A stretch of DNA of 5,975 nucleotides from Desulfobulbaceae bacterium (GTDB lineage: Bacteria; Desulfobacterota; Desulfobulbia; Desulfobulbales; Desulfobulbaceae). Shown piece after piece: positions 1-5,160 of the stretch; position 1 is the first letter of the stretch, and the number at the start of each line of letters is the position of its first letter. The notes under the pieces are model-generated. The model saw nothing but the letters and a program-made list of their open reading frames with translations. It had not been told where the DNA came from and searched no databases. The position numbers and the translations under genes were made by a program. The stretch is taken from NCBI GenBank assembly GCA_026990725.1, contig JALXCX010000223.1, forward strand, positions 1 to 5,975, read 5' to 3'.

Positions 1-589
1 GCGGGATATGCCTGACAGAAACAGGAAACATCCTGCCCTCACCGGTAATGACCGGGGCATCGCCAAGGAGTCGGCTCACGGGCCGGGCATCCATTGTCGC
101 AGACATAACCAGCAGCCGAAGGTTATCGCGTAAGCCATTGAACGTGTCCAGACACAGGGCCAGCGCGAGGTCTGCATCAAGACTCCGCTCGTGGAACTCA
201 TCAAAAATCACCAGACCGACATCAGCAAGTTCCGGATCATGCTGCAGGCGACGGGTCAGCAGTCCTTCAGTTATGACCTCAATTCGAGTTAAAGCCGAAA
301 TCCGGCGCTCAAAACGTATCTGATACCCTACAGTACCACCAACCTCTTCATGGCAAAGTCCACTCATATAGCCCGCTGCCAGCCTTGCTGCAATTCTGCG
401 GGGCTCAAGCATAAGGATTTTTTTTTCGGACAGCCAGTCTTCTTCCAGAAGTGCCAGCGGAACCCGAGTCGTTTTTCCGGATCCGGGAGGAGCCACCAGC
501 ACAGCCGTTCCCTTGTCAGCCAGGGCCTGTCTGAGTTGAGGAAGACATTCTTCTACGGGCAGAAAACGGGGAACAGCTGATTTTCTCAT
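1..589 (-). CDS. hrpB: ATP-dependent helicase HrpB, N-terminal part (cut by left edge)
   Basis: This is a DEAH-family superfamily 2 RNA helicase-like ATPase; HrpB is widespread in proteobacteria, but its cellular role is poorly defined. Reading from ATG at 589 gives 196 codons without a stop to the window edge, about a quarter of the usual ~800-residue protein. Visible motifs in order are Walker A (APPGSGKTT, residues 33-41), motif Ia (LEPRRIAARL, 61-70), the family-typical stretch VGYQIRFERR (87-96), TEGLLTRRL (107-115), the DEFH box followed by ERSLDADLALAL (130-145), and motif III SAT (163-165). DEFH in place of DEAH, followed by ERSL, is typical of HrpB rather than HrpA. The start is supported by AGG at 596-598 (minus strand), six bases upstream of the ATG, and by a short N-terminus of usual HrpB style. 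The helicase C-terminal, HA2 and HrpB-specific domains lie outside the window. It is transcribed divergently from the PilZ gene. Confidence 0.93.
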   Translation of the reverse strand, partial: MRKSAVPRFLPVEECLPQLRQALADKGTAVLVAPPGSGKTTRVPLALLEEDWLSEKKILMLEPRRIAARLAAGYMSGLCHEEVGGTVGYQIRFERRISALTRIEVITEGLLTRRLQHDPELADVGLVIFDEFHERSLDADLALALCLDTFNGLRDNLRLLVMSATMDARPVSRLLGDAPVITGEGRMFPVSVRHIP

Positions 590-702
590 TCTTTACCTGG
601 GAACGTTAGAATAATTCCATCCTGCTTTTTACTCTGTGCGCCACGGTTTTCCCTGTTTTTTCAGAACGAACAAAACAAGACCACGACACTTCAACAAAAG
701 TA

Positions 703-715
703 TGATATATTATCA
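703..715. promoter_or_regulatory. AT-rich palindrome in the hrpB/PilZ divergent spacer
   Basis: TGATA-tat-TATCA is a 5-base inverted repeat with a 3-base centre. It sits about 45 bases upstream of the PilZ start and about 115 bases upstream of the hrpB start. The surrounding TATGATATATTAT contains -10-like hexamers for the plus strand (TATGAT at 701, TATTAT at 708), but I find no good -35 at proper spacing. It could be a promoter core or a protein-binding site. An AT-rich palindrome this short can arise by chance. Confidence 0.25.
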
Positions 716-759
716 AGACGTTTTTCAAAAACCATTCACGATAAAATCATGGTGCACCT

Positions 760-1194
760 GTGGGAAAAACAATACAATTTCGGGTCATAAGAAACAGATT
801 TCTTTTTAAGTGTTCCCATTGCAACGCCAAAAAAAGCATGGTCGTTCATGCCCGTATACGACAAAAGAGTATCCGGTGTCATAGTTGCGGAAAAATGACA
901 AAATGCGCTTTTAACAGACGCATCACGCAACGGGAACTCCAGAGCGGAAAGATCGTTCTCATTGGCAAAACCGGCAAAGAGGTAGAAGTGAACCTGACAG
1001 ATATATCCAGCAAAGGGGTTGGCATTGAGCTTTCCATCAGGGCGTTGCGTTCCTGCATAGTGAGAGTTGGAGATCAGGTACAACTGGTTTGCGGCTGGAA
1101 CCCCAGGCTTTTTTCCGGCATCCGTTTTGTTGTTCGAAATATCAAGGACCAGAAAATCGGTTTGAAAAAAATAAATCCCGGCGAACCGCTGTAA
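760..1194 (+). CDS. Zinc-ribbon + PilZ domain protein, probable c-di-GMP receptor
   Basis: This 144-residue protein appears to be cytosolic, with no signal peptide or membrane segment. The N-terminal ~45 residues carry two CxxC pairs (C18/C21 and C40/C43) with basic residues between them, the pattern of a Cys4 zinc ribbon. Residues ~53-140 fit a PilZ domain: RxxxR (R54-R58) followed by DxSxxG (D81, S83, G86), the two motifs that bind cyclic di-GMP in the family, then beta-strand-like segments ending in VVRNIKDQKIGLKKI. All core ligand-binding residues are present, so binding is likely (inference). The output partner is unknown; the ribbon could bind nucleic acid or protein. The start is GTG at 760: TAA lies in frame at 742-744, and the next in-frame ATG (838) would remove the first CxxC pair. 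No clear Shine-Dalgarno is visible. The gene is divergent from hrpB and convergent with the next gene. Confidence 0.82.
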   Translation: MGKTIQFRVIRNRFLFKCSHCNAKKSMVVHARIRQKSIRCHSCGKMTKCAFNRRITQRELQSGKIVLIGKTGKEVEVNLTDISSKGVGIELSIRALRSCIVRVGDQVQLVCGWNPRLFSGIRFVVRNIKDQKIGLKKINPGEPL

Positions 1195-1207
1195 AAGAAC
1201 AGCCCTG

Positions 1208-2620
1208 TCATTGCGGACGGGTCGATTCCTGTTCCCAACGGCAAAACATCTCGGTTCGGGCAGTTGCCGAACGCCTGAGCACTGGTATTTTCACGTCCAC
1301 ATAATCTATAACCCGTGCTTTCTTCCCTTTTTGCGGCCTCATAACCCGGCCCACCACCTGCATCAAACGTCCCTCAAACTTGATGGGAGTTGCCAGCACC
1401 AAGGTGGTCAAACCGGGACAGTCAAACCCTTCTCCAATAAGCTGCAGGGTAGAAAGGAGCACCTGCACCCTGCCCTCCTGCACTTTTTGGACGATCCTGG
1501 CCCGTAATTCCGGTGGAGTGCGCCCGGTAAGCAGCTCGGTTTCGCAGCCAAGATTCTGCAGTTTATCTGACAATACCTCACAATGTGCCACCCGATCGGA
1601 AACCACAAGAACCGTACCGCCCTGGCCGGAGTTAACCGTTGCAGCAACATCTGCTGCAATCTGAGTATTCCGCTCCTCATTTTTGGCTAACGCTTTTATA
1701 AGTTTGGCATATTCGCCCCGATAACCGTAAGAGAATCCGGTTTCCCGCTGAATAAAATCCGGCCGGACAACAGCACCGCTGGCTGCCAGGACTCTGCTGT
1801 CTACAGCATGAACCCTGTCCCCCATGTACATGTAAATCAATCGGGTCATACCGTCTTCCCGCCGAAACGCTGTCGCCGACAGGCCCAGCATATAATACGC
1901 ATCAAACCCGGTGACCACGTCGGTAAACAGGCTGGCAGGAACTCTGTGACATTCATCGACAATAATCTGGCCAAAATTTGGAGCCAATTCGTTAACTCGT
2001 TTGCGGGCTGTATTGACGATAGCCACAGTCACCGGCTGCATATCAAAACGACCTCCCCCTGCCTGGCCTGCCTTGATGCCGAGAAAGCTGTCAATCCGTT
2101 CCATCCACTGGAGCATCAGTTCCCTGGAATGAACAATAATAATTGTGGGTTGTTTACGCAGATCGATGACACGAAGAGCCATGACTGTTTTCCCTGAACC
2201 TGTCCCGGCCTCAAGCACGCCAAAAGAACGTTTGACGATATCCTCCACAGCCTGTTGCTGATAAGGACGCAGCTCTCCTGTAAATGACACGTCAATATCT
2301 GCCAGCTTTCTTCTGTTATCAACTATCCGGGGAGACTCCCCCAGTTGCTGGCGGCATAACTGAACACATGTATTGCCAAACCCGCGGGGAAAAATAATTG
2401 TCTCACCCTGGTCTCTAAAAAAATAGAGTTTAGGCTTGAGCTGTTTGCCAATCCAGCGTGAATATCGCTTGGCATCCAGATATTTTGGGTTGTTGATGGT
2501 CAGACGGCGACGAAGTACCGCCCGCAGGCTTTCCGGTGCCCCCCGCAAAGAGCATTCCGAAGCAACCTCCAGAACCAATGACTTGGCTATCTGGCTGTGA
2601 CGAGATTTTTCTGCTGACAT
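1208..2620 (-). CDS. Stand-alone SF2 DEAD/DEAH-type helicase, XPB/Rad25-like
   Basis: A 470-residue ATP-dependent superfamily 2 helicase, probably acting on DNA. The N-terminal ~105 residues are a family-specific region ending in GELRPYQQQAV, the usual entry to the first RecA-like domain. Walker A is AGTGSGKT (138-145), the Walker B box is DECH (222-225), motif III is SAT (248-250), and the second RecA domain ends in motif VI, QVVGRVMRP (421-429). All core motifs are intact, so the enzyme should be active. No nuclease, primase or methylase domain is attached and no such gene is adjacent. This leaves the role (repair, defence or mobile-element remnant) open. ATG at 2620 is preferred because AAGGGA lies just upstream (2624-2629, minus strand). 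An in-frame ATG at 2650 adds ten residues but has no Shine-Dalgarno. The gene converges on the PilZ gene with 13 bases between stop codons. Confidence 0.88.
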   Translation of the reverse strand: MSAEKSRHSQIAKSLVLEVASECSLRGAPESLRAVLRRRLTINNPKYLDAKRYSRWIGKQLKPKLYFFRDQGETIIFPRGFGNTCVQLCRQQLGESPRIVDNRRKLADIDVSFTGELRPYQQQAVEDIVKRSFGVLEAGTGSGKTVMALRVIDLRKQPTIIIVHSRELMLQWMERIDSFLGIKAGQAGGGRFDMQPVTVAIVNTARKRVNELAPNFGQIIVDECHRVPASLFTDVVTGFDAYYMLGLSATAFRREDGMTRLIYMYMGDRVHAVDSRVLAASGAVVRPDFIQRETGFSYGYRGEYAKLIKALAKNEERNTQIAADVAATVNSGQGGTVLVVSDRVAHCEVLSDKLQNLGCETELLTGRTPPELRARIVQKVQEGRVQVLLSTLQLIGEGFDCPGLTTLVLATPIKFEGRLMQVVGRVMRPQKGKKARVIDYVDVKIPVLRRSATARTEMFCRWEQESTRPQ

Positions 2621-2623
2621 TCT

Positions 2624-2629
2624 TCCCTT
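2624..2629 (-). promoter_or_regulatory. Ribosome binding site deciding the helicase start
   Basis: On the minus strand AAGGGA precedes ATG at 2620 by three bases. The spacing is short but usable. The competing ATG at 2650 is preceded only by an A/T-rich run (cataaaaataaact) with no purine-rich Shine-Dalgarno. The site therefore favours the 470-residue form over the 480-residue form. Confidence 0.5.
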
Positions 2630-2650
2630 ACGGACCACACCGTGCCCCAT

Positions 2651-3057
2651 AGTTTATTTTTATGTATCCCGGGGGTCATTCCCCTGACCGGCAGGAAACT
2701 ACATCGACCCGTAAAATATGGCCAGGCAGGACACAACTCTTTCCACAGAGGGAAAATCTATGCCGGAGAATACCATACTCATCTCAAAATGCCACATCCA
2801 CAAGAGCCTTGCGGACAGCCGGATCCCCTTTGTATAATCATACTGGTTGGAGGCTGGCTGCTTGCACTCTTCCAAAAACGTAGTTACAATACATTTATTT
2901 GGAAGTCATCACTGGCTCCTGATTTACCATGCCGCAGCGGTGAACTTTCATTATTTGTTGCGGCCAGCCAATATAATCCAGCCAGGCTGGTCAGGAGAGC
3001 TTTATGATCCACTTTTATAACTGTCAAATCTTAACTTCTGCTAACCAGGGAAATTTC
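2651..3057. other. Spacer between divergent helicase and secreted-protein genes
   Basis: About 400 bases without a convincing gene. A plus-strand reading frame from GTG 2642 to TGA 3007 (121 codons) is open across most of it. It lacks a ribosome site, resembles no family I know and overlaps the helicase 5' end, so I treat it as chance. Small inverted repeats occur: GGTCA-N6-TGACC (2674-2689), near the helicase start, and CCAGCC-A-GGCTGG (2978-2990), just before the AGGAG at 2993-2997. Two TATAAT hexamers occur on the plus strand (2833-2838 and 2972-2977). I see no tRNA, riboswitch fold or strong terminator. Confidence 0.5.
2809..2838 (+). promoter_or_regulatory. Candidate sigma-70 promoter for the secreted-protein gene
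   Basis: TTGCGG (2809-2814) and a perfect TATAAT (2833-2838) are separated by 18 bases. The expected transcript would start near 2845 and leave a leader of roughly 210 bases before ATG 3058. A second TATAAT at 2972-2977 lies closer to the gene but has no recognisable -35 at 16-18 bases, so either could be used. The call rests on hexamer matches only. Confidence 0.3.
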
Positions 3058-3678
3058 ATGCTCCGCATTATACATACTTTTTCACTTGTCCTGCTGCTTT
3101 CAGCAGCTTTTCTTTTTACCGCTCAACCTGCTCTGGCAGAGAAGAGCCAGCCGGTAACCATTACCCTGCCGGCATCGGCCCTGTATCAAACCATACACAA
3201 ACTGCTTCCCCTGCCCATTGAACAAAACAGCCGGCAGTTTCAGGGAACCATAACCCTGGACTCCATCAGCAAACTGGCAATCCACAAAAATCGGGTCTCG
3301 GTACAGGGTGTTGTTTCAGGAAAAAACATGCGGGTGAACACCAATATTGGCGGACAGACTATTCAGCTTAAGCTTGGTAAACTTGTTCTCCCGGTAACCT
3401 GTGATATTTTCCTGAGATTTGACCCGAAAACAAAAACACTTTTTCTTACACCAAAATTTCAAAACCCGACCCACGGGCACAGCAACTCGGCAAAAACCCT
3501 GTTGCCAATGCTCAATGGCCTGAGCAACAAAGAGTACCCTGTTCAACTGGGCAATATGTCCCCGTTTCAAACAAGAATCGGCACTAAAACAGTATCTGTT
3601 CAGATGGAACCTGTGGAGATTAAAGCAGAAGCAAACAAAATGACCCTCAAACTGCGGCCGGTTGTTGGCAGGAACTGA
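3058..3678 (+). CDS. Small secreted (periplasmic) protein of unknown function
   Basis: Not recognised as a named family. From ATG 3058 it encodes 206 residues. Residues 1-27 form a textbook Sec signal peptide: a short basic start (MLR), a hydrophobic core (SLVLLLSAAFLF) and an ALA cleavage site before E28. The mature ~179 residues are basic, with one cysteine and no lipobox, and consist of alternating strand-like segments (QPVTITLPASAL, FQGTITLDSISKLAI, VSVQGVVSGKNMRV, KTVSVQMEPVEIKAEA). This suggests a beta-rich periplasmic domain. A resemblance to YceB/LEA-like lipid-binding folds is conceivable but unproven. AGGGA at 3047-3051, six bases upstream, supports this start. An in-frame ATG at 3004 also has a fine AGGAG (2993-2997) and would add 18 residues, but it would bury the signal peptide behind a long non-basic leader. 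The gene is followed by hinT after 112 bases. Confidence 0.72.
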   Translation: MLRIIHTFSLVLLLSAAFLFTAQPALAEKSQPVTITLPASALYQTIHKLLPLPIEQNSRQFQGTITLDSISKLAIHKNRVSVQGVVSGKNMRVNTNIGGQTIQLKLGKLVLPVTCDIFLRFDPKTKTLFLTPKFQNPTHGHSNSAKTLLPMLNGLSNKEYPVQLGNMSPFQTRIGTKTVSVQMEPVEIKAEANKMTLKLRPVVGRN

Positions 3679-3790
3679 TAATAGAACACATGGAACACCC
3701 GCCTCTGCCGCAAGGAGGGCCGGAAAGTAGAGTCAAAAAAAACAAAAATTTTCATTTAAACAAATACTTCATTATGATGAGGAGCACACG

Positions 3791-4132
3791 ATGCCAGAGA
3801 ACTGCCTTTTCTGCAAAATATGTGCAGGGGAAATACCTGCAGACAAACTCTACGAAGACGATGAAATCATAGCCTTCCGGGATATCGCTCCCCAGGCCCC
3901 TGTCCATTTCCTTGTCATTCCCAAAAAACACATCAAAGGGCCTTCTGCGTTGACAGCAGAAGATGAACAGCTCATGGGCAGGATGATGCGGGTGGGAACC
4001 GAAGTGGCACAAAAAGAAGGAATTGAACAGTTTCGGGTTGTCTTTAACAACGGCGAGCAGGCAGGACAAACCGTCTTTCACATCCACATGCACATTCTTG
4101 GCGGACGAAGCCTGGGCTGGCCTCCAGGCTGA
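3791..4132 (+). CDS. hinT: HIT-family nucleotide hydrolase, HinT type
   Basis: A 113-residue cytosolic purine nucleoside phosphoramidase of the histidine-triad superfamily. These enzymes hydrolyse AMP-lysine-type phosphoramidates and adenylates, usually as homodimers. The sequence spans the whole family: N-terminal CLFCKI with a CxxC pair (C5, C8) as in zinc-containing members, DIAPQAPVHFLVIPKKHI (31-48), FNNGEQAGQTVFHIHMHILGG with the triad H97-x-H99-x-H101 (middle histidine as the nucleophile), and the C-terminal WPPG that ends HinT proteins, including human HINT1. Nothing is missing. The start is firm: AGGAG at 3780-3784, six bases before the ATG. The 112-base gap from the previous gene contains an A-rich stretch (about 3735-3750) but no clear promoter, so the gene may be co-transcribed with the secreted protein or use an unrecognised promoter. 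Confidence 0.95.
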   Translation: MPENCLFCKICAGEIPADKLYEDDEIIAFRDIAPQAPVHFLVIPKKHIKGPSALTAEDEQLMGRMMRVGTEVAQKEGIEQFRVVFNNGEQAGQTVFHIHMHILGGRSLGWPPG

Positions 4133-4154
4133 TCAGCTTACAGGTAATCCTGGA

Positions 4155-4163
4155 TGTTATACC
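4155..4163 (+). repeat. Left copy of 9-base inverted repeat flanking higBA
   Basis: TGTTATACC lies between hinT and the higBA promoter. Its exact reverse complement GGTATAACA is at 4935-4943, five bases past the higA stop. The last six bases of this region (TACCTG, 4160-4165) also pair with CAGGTA (4141-4146), giving a weak hairpin after hinT. That hairpin has no T-run and is unlikely to be a strong terminator. The flanking repeats may mark the ends of an acquired module, but a 9-base match is near the limit of chance. Confidence 0.35.
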
Positions 4164-4192
4164 TGATTAATCTGTTGCAATGTGAAAACAGC

Positions 4193-4220
4193 TTGACAAA
4201 ATCTCAGTTCGAGATAACAT
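4193..4220 (+). promoter_or_regulatory. higBA promoter
   Basis: A perfect -35 TTGACA (4193-4198) is followed after 16 bases by TAACAT (4215-4220), a 4/6 match to TATAAT. A transcript from this promoter would start around 4226-4228, at the higB ATG (4227). No Shine-Dalgarno is present before that ATG, so the mRNA could be leaderless. A shifted -10 (GATAAC, 4213-4218) is possible but gives poorer spacing. Confidence 0.6.
4201..4215. promoter_or_regulatory. Candidate HigA operator within the higBA promoter
   Basis: ATCTC-agttc-GAGAT is a perfect 5-base inverted repeat with a 5-base centre, filling the space between the -35 and -10 elements. HigA-type antitoxins autorepress by binding palindromes in their own promoters, so this is the obvious candidate site. 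It is a positional inference; I see no second copy. Confidence 0.5.
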
Positions 4221-4226
4221 GAATGC

Positions 4227-4523
4227 ATGCATGTAATTACTCGAAAGAGACTTGTTGATTTTGCGTTAAAATACCCCGATTGTGCAACCGCTCTTGATTC
4301 TTGGTATCGTATTATCAAGCATACCAGAATTTCAAATTTTGTAGAGTTACGGTTAATTTTCCCAAGTGCTGATCAAATTGGGGGATTAACAGTGTTTAAT
4401 ATTGGTGGTAACAAGGTTCGTCTTGTAGCTGCAATACATTATAATTCCCAGAAAATCTATATTCGTCAGGTATTGACGCATAAAGAATATGATAAAAACA
4501 AATGGAAGGAGGCAGGAAAATGA
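4227..4523 (+). CDS. higB: HigB-family toxin, mRNA interferase (RelE-like fold)
   Basis: A 98-residue type II toxin. HigB proteins bind the ribosome and cut translated mRNA; the paired antitoxin blocks this. The sequence follows the HigB family along its full length: an N-terminal MHVITRKRLVDFALKYPD like that of E. coli HigB, a WYRIIK helix, FPSADQI (45-51), the core FNIGGNKVRLVAAIHYNSQ (57-75), and the C-terminal YIRQVLTHKEYDK (78-90) carrying the conserved H85, Y88 and D89. No truncation is visible, so it should be functional. ATG 4227 is the family-consistent start although no Shine-Dalgarno precedes it. The palindrome ATGCATGCAT (4223-4232) surrounds the start codon. Toxin-first order is usual for hig operons. 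The gene overlaps higA by four bases and is clearly more AT-rich than its neighbours, suggesting horizontal acquisition. Confidence 0.92.
   Translation: MHVITRKRLVDFALKYPDCATALDSWYRIIKHTRISNFVELRLIFPSADQIGGLTVFNIGGNKVRLVAAIHYNSQKIYIRQVLTHKEYDKNKWKEAGK
4506..4512 (+). promoter_or_regulatory. Strong ribosome binding site for higA
   Basis: AAGGAGG lies seven bases before ATG 4520 and inside the end of higB. It decides the antitoxin start: the in-frame ATG at 4502 is upstream of this site and would add only six residues (MEGGRK) encoded by the Shine-Dalgarno itself. The contrast with the missing site before higB would favour antitoxin over toxin synthesis. Confidence 0.8.
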
Positions 4524-4930
4524 ATTCACAAGTAGAACATCTTGCCACAGTATGGCCAGGAATTAAGAATATTTTTTCAGTACCTCATTCTGAAGAAGAG
4601 TATGACAATTTAGTCTCTGTTCTTGATGAAATCGTCGAACAGGTTAGAGAAAATGAAAACCATCCGCTAGCATCACTAATGGAGAGTCTTGGCATTTTAG
4701 TGGAAAATTATGAAAAACAGAATGTACCTGAACCAACAGGAACCTCTAAAGAGGTTTTACGTTTTTTAATGCAAGAGCATGATCTTAAGCAATCTGATTT
4801 ACCAGAAATTGGTAGCCAAGGTGTTGTTTCGGAAATATTGACAGGCAAAAGAAAATTAAATATTCGCCAAATAAAAAATTTGTGTTCCAAGTTTAATATC
4901 TCTCCTACTGTATTCCTTGAAAACAGTTGA
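4520..4930 (+). CDS. higA: HigA-family antitoxin, HTH DNA-binding protein
   Basis: A 136-residue antitoxin that neutralises HigB and represses the operon. Residues ~1-70 are a helical region typical of HigA (HSEEEYDNLVSVLDEIVEQV, then HPLASLMESLGILVENYEKQ), probably for dimerisation and toxin contact. Residues ~76-130 form an Xre-type helix-turn-helix: SKEVLRFLMQEHDLKQSDLP, EIGSQGVVSEILTGKRKLNI, then KFNISPTVFL. The SDLPEIG...VVSEILTGKRKL signature closely matches E. coli HigA. The start at 4520 overlaps the higB stop as ATGA, implying translational coupling, and has AAGGAGG seven bases upstream. The gene shares the low GC of higB. No clear terminator follows; a possible hairpin lies at 4947-4992. 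Confidence 0.93.
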   Translation: MNSQVEHLATVWPGIKNIFSVPHSEEEYDNLVSVLDEIVEQVRENENHPLASLMESLGILVENYEKQNVPEPTGTSKEVLRFLMQEHDLKQSDLPEIGSQGVVSEILTGKRKLNIRQIKNLCSKFNISPTVFLENS

Positions 4931-4934
4931 AATG

Positions 4935-4943
4935 GGTATAACA
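4935..4943 (+). repeat. Right copy of 9-base inverted repeat flanking higBA
   Basis: GGTATAACA is the exact reverse complement of TGTTATACC at 4155-4163. It begins five bases after the higA stop, so the pair encloses promoter, toxin and antitoxin in about 790 bases. Similarity does not clearly extend beyond the nine bases. Confidence 0.35.
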
Positions 4944-4946
4944 ATC

Positions 4947-4992
4947 GGATACACACTGGCCCCTAAGCACGACGCGGTTTCGGCCTGTATCC
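4947..4992. repeat. Imperfect hairpin downstream of higA
   Basis: GGATACA (4947-4953) pairs with TGTATCC (4986-4992), and inside it GGCC (4958-4961) pairs with GGCC (4982-4985) after a four-base bulge. About 20 bases remain in the loop. No T-run follows, so it is not a classic intrinsic terminator. It may end higBA transcripts weakly, or it may be a relic of a small palindromic repeat. Confidence 0.35.
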
Positions 4993-5080
4993 ACGTTAAT
5001 TCAACCTGTTATATTGCATCCTAGTTGCCATGTAAGTTCGCGTGGGTCAGGTGATGCGGAACGTTTACTGCCGAAAACAA

Positions 5081-5109
5081 GAAGGATACAAGAAGAAGAC
5101 TCATCCTTC
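5081..5109 (-). terminator. Weak candidate terminator after nhaD
   Basis: Read on the minus strand, GAAGGAT-N15-ATCCTTC is followed by TTGTTTT. The seven-base stem and T-rich tail lie about 50 bases past the nhaD stop, the right place for an intrinsic terminator. The stem is modest and the loop long, so efficiency is doubtful. Confidence 0.35.
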
Positions 5110-5160
5110 ATCCGGCAAGATCGAAGGGCTGAAAAAATGTCGGTAATGGCACCTGTTGTC

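Noticed and set aside
48..580. Plus-strand open frames at 48-323 and 350-580
   Set aside because: They lie opposite hrpB, whose minus-strand frame carries a full run of helicase motifs.
736..1083. Minus-strand 115-codon frame
   Set aside because: Antisense to the PilZ gene; no domain likeness, while the plus frame has zinc-ribbon and PilZ motifs.
3749..3778. TTTTCA-N18-TATGAT as the hinT promoter
   Set aside because: Transcription would begin near 3785, downstream of the strong AGGAG at 3780-3784, removing the ribosome site.
3690..3872. 60-codon plus frame overlapping the hinT start
   Set aside because: A shadow of the hinT 5' end with no ribosome site or recognisable content.
4141..4165. 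CAGGTA-N13-TACCTG as a hinT terminator
   Set aside because: Only six paired bases, a long loop and no T-run.
4201..4220. tRNA 3' remnant (GTTCGA resembling a T-loop) as an insertion site
   Set aside because: The stem and loop sizes are wrong for a T-arm and no acceptor sequence or CCA end follows.
4958..5012. Integron attC site after higA (palindrome followed by ACGTTAATT)
   Set aside because: TA modules often occur as integron cassettes, but GTTAATT does not fit the GTTRRRY core and no matching partner core is seen upstream.
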